Below are positions 26,108-34,899 of a stretch of DNA of 64,000 nt, piece after piece; position 1 is the first letter of the stretch; the number at the start of each line of letters is the position of its first letter. The translations under genes were made by a program, and so were the position numbers. The notes beneath the pieces are model-generated. The model did not search any database. It saw only the letters and a program-made list of their open reading frames with translations, and was not told where the DNA came from. This DNA is from an uncultured Atopobium sp. (lineage in GTDB: Bacteria > Actinomycetota > Coriobacteriia > Coriobacteriales > Atopobiaceae), in contig CALHVU010000021.1 of assembly GCA_938036925.1 (NCBI GenBank), positions 78,868 through 142,867 of the forward strand. Direction: 5' to 3'.

Positions 26108-27241
26108 GTGGAAAAAGCTACAGTTTCTTCAAAAGCAACTGCTACTAAGAAGCGCTTTGTTTTTGCAGATGTTCTTACCATTTTGGCAGGCATTGCTGTT
26201 GTGATGTTACATACCTCGCTCAACGTTTTTTCTCTTGCGCACACTAAAACATGGGCCTTCTCTTTAGCTCTGCAAGCTGCATTTATTTACGCCGTACCCA
26301 TCTTTTTTATGCTGAGTGGCATGAATCTGCTTGGATATAGAAGTAAATATTCTACAAAGACATTCTTTATGAAGCGTGCAAGAAAGACGCTGATGGCGCT
26401 CATTCTTGGCAGCGCAGTGGTGTATCTGATGTACGTGCTTTTTCCTACAAAGTTTTGGGGTGCAGAGGAATTTGCTGCAAGCGCTGGTGTTGCTGATTTT
26501 GTAAAGCGCTTTCTAACCAATAACGTTAACAGCACTCTTTGGTTCATCTATACCATTTTGTATCTGTATCTTTTGACACCTGTGCTTTCTTTGGCAGTTC
26601 AAAAGAAAGAGACTCTGCTCTATGTTATGGCGCTTACGCTCTTTGTGAGCTTTGGATTACCGCTTTTTGAGTTCATTGGCGTTCGTGGTGTTTACTTTGA
26701 TCAGCTGTTCAGATGGGCCGCCTTTAACAGTGATGGTCTTTTCTACTATCTGCTTGGTTATTACGTTAAGACCTATTACGACGAGCTTCCAAAATTTACT
26801 AAAAACAATTTAGTGCTTGCTGTAATTTTCTTGCTTTCATCTGCGGCCATGTTTGGTTGGGGACTTATTGCTAACAACTTTGGAACCCCACTGACGCCAG
26901 AAATGACGTATCAGAGCTATCCCATTACTATTAGAAACTTCCTCTGCTTAGCACAGGCCGCATCTTTGTTCCTGTTTGTGCTGAACCTTGAGCCAAGGCT
27001 GCAGGAGCTTTCCGATGGTGCCAAGAAATGCATCAGCACGGTATCTGCTGGTGTTTTAGGAGTCTATCTGTTCCAGATTCCGGTTATTAACTTCTTAGGA
27101 CTAAGACTTGGCCGATTCCCGTACAGCTTGCTTGGTAACGCTTTTGTACGAGGCATCTTTGTCTTTGTAGTCACAATTGTTGTAGTTATGGTGTTCCAGT
27201 GGCTGATGAGACAGGTCAAACAGAAGTTTTCTGCTAAATAG
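26108..27241 (+). CDS. Membrane acyltransferase (Acyltransferase_3 family)
   Basis: 377 residues, about ten membrane helices. The N-terminal motif FADVLTILAGIAVVMLHTS has the conserved arrangement with the catalytic-type His that defines the family, followed by YAVPIFFMLSGMNLL. Such proteins O-acetylate or succinylate surface polysaccharides or peptidoglycan (OafA/WecH type). A wall-modifying role fits the many wall proteins in the window but is inference. GTG start at 26108 with GGGGAG 8 nt upstream; candidate -10 TATACT at 26064-26069. Confidence 0.9.
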   Translation: MEKATVSSKATATKKRFVFADVLTILAGIAVVMLHTSLNVFSLAHTKTWAFSLALQAAFIYAVPIFFMLSGMNLLGYRSKYSTKTFFMKRARKTLMALILGSAVVYLMYVLFPTKFWGAEEFAASAGVADFVKRFLTNNVNSTLWFIYTILYLYLLTPVLSLAVQKKETLLYVMALTLFVSFGLPLFEFIGVRGVYFDQLFRWAAFNSDGLFYYLLGYYVKTYYDELPKFTKNNLVLAVIFLLSSAAMFGWGLIANNFGTPLTPEMTYQSYPITIRNFLCLAQAASLFLFVLNLEPRLQELSDGAKKCISTVSAGVLGVYLFQIPVINFLGLRLGRFPYSLLGNAFVRGIFVFVVTIVVVMVFQWLMRQVKQKFSAK

Positions 27242-27278
27242 GCGTTTTATTTCATCAGAGAAATTGAGATTCGTTAAT

Positions 27279-27313
27279 AAATAGACCTGCATAAAAATAT
27301 GCAAGTCTATTTT
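27279..27313. terminator. Bidirectional terminator
   Basis: AATAGAC-c-TGCAT / ATGCA-a-GTCTATT hairpin with T-rich and A-rich flanks, between the convergent acyltransferase and yaaA genes. Confidence 0.9.
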
Positions 27314-27335
27314 GAAGGTTTTGGCTTAGTTTTGA

Positions 27336-28175
27336 CTAGCGACCAGTGACTAGCGTAAGCGTTGATTCTCCAGAAGCATTTGCCGCACTCACGTCAACGT
27401 CAATGACGCCTGGTAGATTGCTTGCAATTTCTACAATTTGAGACACGCTAACTTCATTAGAGAGTTTTCCGTTTGCGCGTTGCTCAAAGAGAGCGCCTGC
27501 AAGTACACCACGCATATGTTTTGCGTTATGCGATACAACACTGCGCTTTCCCGTAAGCAAATCTTCTCGCTGAACAACAACTTGCAACAGCTCACAAGGA
27601 TGCTTTGCCGAAGGCGTCCACATCTTTCTGTATTCACCCGAGCGACAATCTACAACTATTTGATCTTTTAGGGCGACGTTTAACAGGGGATTAAGCTGCT
27701 TTTTCCAGTAAGTTGCAACGGTACCAACGGTGGGCAACTTGATTGAGGCAGAAAGTCTATAGTTGGGGAGAAGATCATGCGGCCTCACAACGCCCCAGAG
27801 ACCAGAGAAAATCATGATTTCTGAGTTGAGGATATCTGCTGGTAATGCAACCGTTTTCTGCGTGTTTTCTAACGTAACGTTTTCAAGTGTCTGGTTGAAT
27901 TTTGCAGCCTCAAATAGCACGCCGGTATAGAGGTTGAGTGCGGTTGTGGTTGGAGCTTCATAGACGTCCAGGTTGTCGGCTATGTCTCCGACGGTGTTCG
28001 GACCAATTTTAAGCACCTGAGCTGCGTCTGCATGAGAACAAACCTGCTGTAGGTCTTTGATAAGTTCTTCTCGACAGCTGGTAAGCTCAGAGCCAAACAA
28101 AAGCGATGAGAGATCAAGAGAAGGACCCGAGGTGGGGGCGGTTTTTCCTGACGATGGTGGAAGCAAAATAATCAT
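27336..28175 (-). CDS. yaaA: YaaA/DUF328 peroxide-stress protein
   Basis: 279 residues with the family signature MIILLPPSSGKT at the N-terminus, YTGVLFEA, FSGLWGVVRPHDLLPNYRLS in the middle, VVDCRSGEYRKMW and VSHNAKHMRG. In Escherichia coli YaaA limits intracellular iron during peroxide stress and protects DNA. That role is family knowledge, not something this sequence shows. Slightly longer than the usual ~250 residues. Divergent from addB, with a 106-nt shared upstream region. Confidence 0.93.
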   Translation of the reverse strand: MIILLPPSSGKTAPTSGPSLDLSSLLFGSELTSCREELIKDLQQVCSHADAAQVLKIGPNTVGDIADNLDVYEAPTTTALNLYTGVLFEAAKFNQTLENVTLENTQKTVALPADILNSEIMIFSGLWGVVRPHDLLPNYRLSASIKLPTVGTVATYWKKQLNPLLNVALKDQIVVDCRSGEYRKMWTPSAKHPCELLQVVVQREDLLTGKRSVVSHNAKHMRGVLAGALFEQRANGKLSNEVSVSQIVEIASNLPGVIDVDVSAANASGESTLTLVTGR

Positions 28176-28281
28176 GAAAATCCTTTTGATACGGGATTTT
28201 TAGTTGTTGTTTAGTTTGATTCTAATTTATGTCCGGTGTGCGTGGTAACTTTAGAAGTAAGAAAAATCGGAGAGGTGACGT

Positions 28282-31200
28282 ATGGGCTTGCTTCTGTACA
28301 AACAACAAACAGGTGCTTTCTTATCAAACTCTATTCAAGAGCAGCTAAGGGCTTCACGTGAGAGGTGGGGGTCTGCTCAGCTTATAGTGCCTTCTTCCGA
28401 TACTGTGTTGTTAGTTAAGAGGCAGCTTGGAGCCATCCAAGAGCTCTCTGTTGGCGTGAATGTTTCAACTTTTGATGAGTGGATGCGCGATCAATGGAAG
28501 CTGTATGGAAGTTCTGATCGTCTGCTTTCAAATACGCTTCGAAAGGTATTTTTCCAGCAGATTTTGGATGGAACGTCTGCTGATGAGCTAGACACTTTAA
28601 CTACTAGCAAGGGTACCGTGGAGCTTCTTTCTAAGCTTTCTCCAGAGTATCTTACCGAACTTGATCAGATTACGACCTCCGGTCAACTTTCTGCCGGTCA
28701 GATGAGTGCATGTAAGGTGCTAGAGCGCTACAAGATGCTGCTTGAAGAAAAGTCTTACGTTGAGGTGTGTCAGTGTCTGGATTACCTGCTGCAGTCCATC
28801 CCAACGCAAGGACCTGCACTGATTTTCTCGCGAGTTGAAGATCTTTCTGAGGCGCGTCTTAAGTTTGTGCGCAGGCTGTCGCAGAAGCGGGATGTGGTGT
28901 TTTCTCTCTACGTGCCCGAAGGACCTGCGGGTTACGCGGCAGAGCAGCAGCTGGAGTTGGTCGGCGGCCCGGGATGCGATTGTCGTGTGGATGCGGGGCT
29001 TGCGCCAGCCGCAAAAAGTCAAGAGCTCACCGATCTTCTCGCCAGGGTGTTCAGGGCCAGGGAGGGCAATGAGGTTACGCCGAGCGGTGCAGTAATGTTT
29101 TTGTCGCCGCTGGGTCAGCATGCCGAGGCAGAGTCTATAAGCTGGTATATCTCTCAGCGCGTTGAGTCTGGTAGCAAGAGCTTTGTGGTATACACCTCAA
29201 ATCCGCAAAAGGTTTGGGACGCACTCTCGCAGAAGCTTGCGGCTAAGGGGATTGCTGCTCACTATAAGCGCTCGGTGCGCATTCAAGACTCTCTTGCAGG
29301 ACGTGCATTTGCTAGTTTGATTGATGCGTACGTCACGCTCAATGAACGTGCAGAGCTCGAGAAAAACATTGACTATCAGGCCTCTGAGCACCAGATGGGT
29401 GATATGTCGTGGTGGCCTCCACGCACGCTCACGGACTATTTGATTTCTCCTATTTCAGGCATAAGTGTTGAGCGCGCATGGATGCTGGATAAGAGTTGGC
29501 GTGGTAACAGAACGTTGTATGCCACCAGAGTGCTTGAGACGCTTTCTAAGGCAGCTATGAGCTCACGACTGTGTGCAGAGACCATCAAGAGTCTTGAGCT
29601 GGGCAGAATTGGTTCTGCAGCTCAGCGCATAATCGAATACCTTTCCGCAGAAGCATCCGATGAGCAGTCAGGGGCTGCTCAGTCTAAAGAGACACTTCTT
29701 CAAAACCAAGAGTCGCTTAAGGTAATGAGCAAGATTGTTTCTTCTGCACAGGAGCTTCATGAGGCAGGATTAAAGCTCACTCCTCAGACACTCAAATCAT
29801 TTATTGACCTTTGCAAAGATCAGTCGGTCATGATGCCTGTTTCTAATGGTATTAAGTCTGATATTCAGGTGCTAATCGCCCCTGTAAGCCAAGCTCATTC
29901 TTTTGAGCCACATATGTTTGATACCGTCATTTTCCAGGGTATGGATACGCTGAATTTTGGTGTTAAAGCATCCGATGGTGCACTGCAAGAGTTTGTTCGA
30001 CATGCCAGTAAAACACCAAGGGTATCAGAGTTTGCACGGTACCAAAGAGATTTTTATACGGCACTTACAACCGCTTCTACCAGCGTTGCATTTGAAAAAG
30101 TAGAGCAAAAAGATGTCTTTAATGCAGTGGCTCTCAGTGAAGTCAAAGCATGCTATCCAAAAGACTACGCAAAGAAGACGGGACTTGTGCGCGGAGAAGA
30201 AGAGGTGCTGGTAAATCTGTTACCTCAAGCTTTAAATCCAGAACGTGTTGCAGAACTTCCAACAATCGAATCTGGTGAGATTGACCCGAAGCTCAAAAAC
30301 ATTGTGGTACTTCCACGTCATTTGACGAGGGAGACCCTTGAGCAGGAACTGCAGGGTCTTATTGAGGTCTCGCGAGAAGGGCTACCACTTCTTTCCGCTT
30401 CTCAGATTGAGACGTATCTTGAATGTCCCTACAAATGGTTTACGCAACGTCGCATTAAGATTTCTCAGGTAGACACTGAGTTTGCTCCAATGCAGATGGG
30501 TACTTTTATCCATCGTGTTTTGGAGCTAACACACGCAACACTTTTAGCTGAAGCACTTGGTTGTGATGTAGCTGATGTTGATTTAGCGGTTGAATCTGCG
30601 CTTTTACAAGACATTCCTGGCTCAAGGATTACATCTGATAACTTAGATCATGCAAAGCAAGTGTTAGATACCTGTTTTGCCCAGGTATGGGATGAGCAGT
30701 TCAATAACATTAACCGAGCATCTTCAAATGAGCTTATTCCGCATAGCATTCAGGAAAGAAAACAGGTTGAGAATATACGAGAAGATCTCAAGGATCTTCT
30801 CGAGTTTGAAGCTTCGCATTTTATTGGCTATCAACCCAGATTCTTTGAACTTCGTTTTGGTAGAGAAGAAAACGTTGTTGAGTATGCAGGAGCTCAATTC
30901 ACAGGCTCGATTGACCGCGTAGATATAAACGCTCATGGTCAGGCACTTATTATTGACTATAAGCATAAGGGCACAAATGACTTAAAGGCTTATTCTGCAA
31001 AGCTAAGTTTGGATAGTGAGCTCTCAAAAGAGATTCTGCCAAGGCATGTACAGTCTGCAATATATGCTCAGATTATGAGAAAACAGCTCACCAAGTACAA
31101 GCTTGAGCCAGTTGCTGCAATTTATCTGGGCACCAAAGAGCAAAAAGATAAGCCTTCATTTGCTCTTGCAGGCATGGCAACAGAAGCGGCAACAGAACAT

Positions 31201-31416
31201 ATCTGGAATATACATCCAGAAGATAAAAAGCTCAGGGACCAGGCAGTTATGGTTGTGTCTCAAAACTCAGCGGAGTTTGCAGACTACTTGGACGCTTGGG
31301 AGAATTTAATTGCTCAGAAGGTTCAAGCCATGCTTTCTGGAGATGTTCGAGCCAATCCTTGCGATAAGGATGCATGTAGGTATTGTCCAGTAAAACTGTG
31401 TGACAAGAGGAGGTAA
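28282..31416 (+). CDS. addB: AddB/RexB-type helicase-nuclease subunit
   Basis: 1044 residues. The N-terminal helicase-like region lacks a readable Walker A (RexB-like). The C-terminal PD-(D/E)XK nuclease domain starts at LSASQIETYLECPYKWF and has GTFIHRVLELTH, GSIDRVDI and ALIIDYKHKG (catalytic Asp and D.K). The four cysteines of the AddB iron-sulphur staple are present: one in YLECPYKWF and three in CDKDACRYCPVKLC (which holds four Cys). With AddA it resects double-strand breaks until a Chi site. It is first of the long addB-addA-priA-def-fmt-rsmB operon. Bases ~28,860-29,100 are clearly GC-richer than the rest of the gene. Confidence 0.93.
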   Translation: MGLLLYKQQTGAFLSNSIQEQLRASRERWGSAQLIVPSSDTVLLVKRQLGAIQELSVGVNVSTFDEWMRDQWKLYGSSDRLLSNTLRKVFFQQILDGTSADELDTLTTSKGTVELLSKLSPEYLTELDQITTSGQLSAGQMSACKVLERYKMLLEEKSYVEVCQCLDYLLQSIPTQGPALIFSRVEDLSEARLKFVRRLSQKRDVVFSLYVPEGPAGYAAEQQLELVGGPGCDCRVDAGLAPAAKSQELTDLLARVFRAREGNEVTPSGAVMFLSPLGQHAEAESISWYISQRVESGSKSFVVYTSNPQKVWDALSQKLAAKGIAAHYKRSVRIQDSLAGRAFASLIDAYVTLNERAELEKNIDYQASEHQMGDMSWWPPRTLTDYLISPISGISVERAWMLDKSWRGNRTLYATRVLETLSKAAMSSRLCAETIKSLELGRIGSAAQRIIEYLSAEASDEQSGAAQSKETLLQNQESLKVMSKIVSSAQELHEAGLKLTPQTLKSFIDLCKDQSVMMPVSNGIKSDIQVLIAPVSQAHSFEPHMFDTVIFQGMDTLNFGVKASDGALQEFVRHASKTPRVSEFARYQRDFYTALTTASTSVAFEKVEQKDVFNAVALSEVKACYPKDYAKKTGLVRGEEEVLVNLLPQALNPERVAELPTIESGEIDPKLKNIVVLPRHLTRETLEQELQGLIEVSREGLPLLSASQIETYLECPYKWFTQRRIKISQVDTEFAPMQMGTFIHRVLELTHATLLAEALGCDVADVDLAVESALLQDIPGSRITSDNLDHAKQVLDTCFAQVWDEQFNNINRASSNELIPHSIQERKQVENIREDLKDLLEFEASHFIGYQPRFFELRFGREENVVEYAGAQFTGSIDRVDINAHGQALIIDYKHKGTNDLKAYSAKLSLDSELSKEILPRHVQSAIYAQIMRKQLTKYKLEPVAAIYLGTKEQKDKPSFALAGMATEAATEHIWNIHPEDKKLRDQAVMVVSQNSAEFADYLDAWENLIAQKVQAMLSGDVRANPCDKDACRYCPVKLCDKRR

Positions 31417-31422
31417 GCTACT

Positions 31423-34400
31423 ATGGCTGATACACGTTATACGCCCGGTCAAGAGAAGACCATCAAGACGCTTGATAAGCCTCTTTTTGTTGCAGCAGGT
31501 GCTGGTTCAGGAAAAACTTTTACGCTTACACAGAGAATTGTGTGGGCTTTAAAAGAAGGTTCGGGAGCTGACGGAAAGCCGTACCTGAGTAGTCTTGACC
31601 AGGCATTGATTATTACGTTTACCAATGCCGCGGCTACAGAAATTAAGGAACGCGTTAGGGAAGCTTTAGAAAAAGAAGGCCTTCATAGCGCTGCGTTGCA
31701 GGTTGATGATGCGTGGATTAGTACTATCCACGGTATGTGCAGCAGAATCTTAAAGATTCATGCACTTGATCTGGGTCTTGATCCTGAGTTCGAAATTATT
31801 AACGACATGACTAGAAATCAGCTGGTCAATATATCTATTGAAGAAGTACTCAGAGAGCTTTCTCAAGATGAAAGCTATGCAGAGTTTCTCTCAACCTATG
31901 CAGGGAACAGAGATGCACTGAAGTCTCGTATTGAAACGCTGATTTCGTACGCTCAGTCATCTCCTGTAGGAATGGATGCTATTTCGTTTGTAGGGGATAG
32001 CTCTGACCTGGAAGTTCTAAAAGCGGAGCTTGAAGACCTTGACGCTGCGCTTGAAGCGCTAAGGGTTGCAATTGCTGCCACAAAACCAGATGAAGCAGAA
32101 CAGCTACAAAATGTTCAATCTGAGCTTTCAAGTAAATTGCAGCAACACTTGGTTCTCTCGCTCACTGATTTTGACCAGGCGTTTTGGGAGGCTCTGGGAA
32201 AAGCCGTTAAGGCCGTCCGTTCCTCAAAAGAAATAAAAATTGTAAAAGATGAAGCTGCGTATCAGCTTAAAGTCTGTAGCTCTTTATTTGGACTTATTCA
32301 GGACACGTCTGAGGGTCAGTGTCTGAAAGATGTTACTGAGCAGGTCTACAAGCTCTTTAAACAGAAGAAACTTGCTGTTGGTGGCCTTGATAACGATGAC
32401 CTTTTGCATCTAACGGCAAAGGTATTCGAAGAGCATCCAGAGATTGCAGCTGTTTACACGGATAAATTCAAGCTTGTAATGGTTGATGAGTTCCAAGATA
32501 CGGACCAGCAACAGGTGCAGATGATTAAGAGTCTCTCAGGTAAAGATGCTCAATATCTCACCACAGTTGGTGATGCGCAGCAGTCAATCTATCGATTCCG
32601 CGGTGCTGATGTTGATGTGTTCTTTAGACGTCAAGCAGAGGTTTCAGAAGATTTGCAACCCCGTCTTGTAGATAATTTCCGCAGTCACAACGAAATATTG
32701 CGATTTGTCGCAAAGGTTTGCAGCGCTGACGGCATGATACCTAACTTTATGGATTTGTCTGCTGGGCGAGAAGAACCTGCAACTCCGTTCATTGCTCATT
32801 CGCCTCGCGTATATTTTGAAGTCACAAAATTTGAAAAGTCAGGAAATTCTAAGCCGGGCGATGACGTCACAAGAAACCAGCTTGTTGCGTATCAACTTGC
32901 GGACAGAATCAACACGCTTATGCAGGATGAGAAGATCCAAGCAAAAGATGTTGCAATTTTGATGAAATCAGTTAAAAAGGCACAGCCCTATATTGAGGCA
33001 CTTCGTACCTTTGGAATTGAAAGCGTGGTCTCTGGAGCTTCAACGTTTGGCGAGCAGCCTGAGGTTGAACTGATTGGCAGCCTTTTACAAACACTCGCAA
33101 ATATGTATGACTCGTACGAGGGACTGTTTCCTGTACTCTCGAGCGAGATATTTAGTCTTGATGCATCTGATTTGCTTCTCCTGGGCACTAATTTTGGAGA
33201 AAATGGCCAGAAGATTACCAATAGAGATATTGCAGAGTCAGTGGTAAATGACACATGTAATCCACCTTTTGAGATAAGTCCAAAGCTTAAAAATGCTTTA
33301 GAGGTGTTGGGTAATGCTCGTAGCTCACTTTCAAACAAGAGAGTTTCAGACGTTATTAAAAAGGTAGTTCTTGATGCCGGATGGATTTCTCGCCTTCAAA
33401 AGATGGGAAATGAGGGACAGTCAAAGATTGCAAATATCTTTGCGGCTCTCGAGCAGATTGATAGTTTGCAAACAGACCTAAGCGTTGGCGTTGCTTCTGT
33501 TGCAAGAACATTTAGTCAGTGGTGTAGCACTGCCAAGGAATCTCCAAAAGTGCTTCATTGCAGCACTCAAAATGCAGTTACCTTTATGACTATTCACGCT
33601 TCTAAGGGATTGGAATTTCCTGTCGTTGCTGTTGTAGGAGCTGTATCTGACTCTAAGTCAGGCGCCGGCAGTAAACCATTTCTGCATGTTAGAAAAGACG
33701 ATTCGTATCAGATTGTATTCTCAAGCAGTTCTAAAAAACTTCATGAATTGTATGACGGCTGTCATGAGGTTCCTACAAGCCTTGATGAGTGTAAGAACCT
33801 TCTTGAGTGGAGAATGTTCCTGGAAACACAAGAGAATGAGTTTGATGAGCAGGAGCAGAATCGCCGTCTGTATGTTGCTTTAACGCGCGCTCGCGAAGCA
33901 GTCATTCTTACTTCAACTATCGACCTTACTAAAGAGGGAATTAGTCCTCGTTATACACGCAAGATAACAGATGCCTTGTTTGAAGAGCCGCCACTTTCTG
34001 CTGGTGAGCATCAGTTTGAATATGGTGGAAATCTTGCTGGTTGCATGCGCGTGGTTCAGGGTTCTGGCAAGAAAGATGAGCCGATTCAGGTTGAAGGTTT
34101 AGAGTTGGTTGAACCTTTTGGTGGTAAGCCTAAACCTTCTGATAGCAACCCAAGTGAAGAGAAAAACCCTCAAGCTGAAGAAACGTTTGACCTCTATGAG
34201 AAGGTTCATCTGAGCGTTACGCCAGAAGCTGCATATGACCAGAGAAAAGGTTTCTTTAGTTATTCTTCTGCTCACCAACAAATGGCAGAGAACTTTAAGG
34301 GCGAGAATAGCCCTCAACCAGCGGCTGAGACTTCCGTTGTTTTGCCTGGCACATTGGCTGACGATGGAGTAAACCCAACCAACCTGGGCTCAGCCTTCCA

Positions 34401-34887
34401 CGAGCTTGCTCAGATTATGGTTGAGACTCAGTCTAAGGTTGATGAACAAACTATTGATAGATTGTGCTTGAAGAATAGCGTTCCTCAGCGCGCGGTATCC
34501 AGAGTCAAACAAGCACTTGAACTTTGGAGTAACTCTGAAATAAGGCAAGAAGCTTTAGCTCATGATGTGGTTATTGCGGAGTCTCCCTTTACGCTACAGG
34601 TTGATTCTAAATATGGGAACTATGTAGAAGGAGCCATCGATCTTCTCGCTTATAATAAGGGAAGCAAAGATGCGCTGGTAGTTGACTATAAAACAGGCGA
34701 TAAGGGCCTTAGTGCAACTCAGATTTATGAGCATCATCAGATGCAGGCAAACTTCTATGCCTACGTCTTGATGCAGCACGGATTCACTAAGGTTGAGTGC
34801 GCATTTGTTTGTGTTGAGGTTGAAGAAGCTGGTCAGCCACACGTTGCTCGTTACACGTTTGATGTAAACCATCAACCACGGCTTTAA
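31423..34887 (+). CDS. addA: AddA helicase-nuclease subunit
   Basis: 1154 residues, UvrD-type SF1 helicase plus nuclease. Walker A AAGAGSGKTFTLTQRI (Lys31), motif Ia IITFTNAAATEIKER, motif II VMVDEFQDTDQQQ, motif III VGDAQQSIYRFRGADVDVF, and motifs V/VI FMTIHASKGLEFPVV and RRLYVALTRARE. The C-terminal nuclease has GSAFHEL, VEGAIDLLAY and ALVVDYKTGD. Unlike textbook AddA it starts with only ~20 residues before Walker A, as usual. It starts 6 nt after addB and ends 12 nt before priA. The complex repairs double-strand breaks with RecA. Confidence 0.96.
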   Translation: MADTRYTPGQEKTIKTLDKPLFVAAGAGSGKTFTLTQRIVWALKEGSGADGKPYLSSLDQALIITFTNAAATEIKERVREALEKEGLHSAALQVDDAWISTIHGMCSRILKIHALDLGLDPEFEIINDMTRNQLVNISIEEVLRELSQDESYAEFLSTYAGNRDALKSRIETLISYAQSSPVGMDAISFVGDSSDLEVLKAELEDLDAALEALRVAIAATKPDEAEQLQNVQSELSSKLQQHLVLSLTDFDQAFWEALGKAVKAVRSSKEIKIVKDEAAYQLKVCSSLFGLIQDTSEGQCLKDVTEQVYKLFKQKKLAVGGLDNDDLLHLTAKVFEEHPEIAAVYTDKFKLVMVDEFQDTDQQQVQMIKSLSGKDAQYLTTVGDAQQSIYRFRGADVDVFFRRQAEVSEDLQPRLVDNFRSHNEILRFVAKVCSADGMIPNFMDLSAGREEPATPFIAHSPRVYFEVTKFEKSGNSKPGDDVTRNQLVAYQLADRINTLMQDEKIQAKDVAILMKSVKKAQPYIEALRTFGIESVVSGASTFGEQPEVELIGSLLQTLANMYDSYEGLFPVLSSEIFSLDASDLLLLGTNFGENGQKITNRDIAESVVNDTCNPPFEISPKLKNALEVLGNARSSLSNKRVSDVIKKVVLDAGWISRLQKMGNEGQSKIANIFAALEQIDSLQTDLSVGVASVARTFSQWCSTAKESPKVLHCSTQNAVTFMTIHASKGLEFPVVAVVGAVSDSKSGAGSKPFLHVRKDDSYQIVFSSSSKKLHELYDGCHEVPTSLDECKNLLEWRMFLETQENEFDEQEQNRRLYVALTRAREAVILTSTIDLTKEGISPRYTRKITDALFEEPPLSAGEHQFEYGGNLAGCMRVVQGSGKKDEPIQVEGLELVEPFGGKPKPSDSNPSEEKNPQAEETFDLYEKVHLSVTPEAAYDQRKGFFSYSSAHQQMAENFKGENSPQPAAETSVVLPGTLADDGVNPTNLGSAFHELAQIMVETQSKVDEQTIDRLCLKNSVPQRAVSRVKQALELWSNSEIRQEALAHDVVIAESPFTLQVDSKYGNYVEGAIDLLAYNKGSKDALVVDYKTGDKGLSATQIYEHHQMQANFYAYVLMQHGFTKVECAFVCVEVEEAGQPHVARYTFDVNHQPRL

Positions 34888-34899
34888 GGAGGCAAGAAC

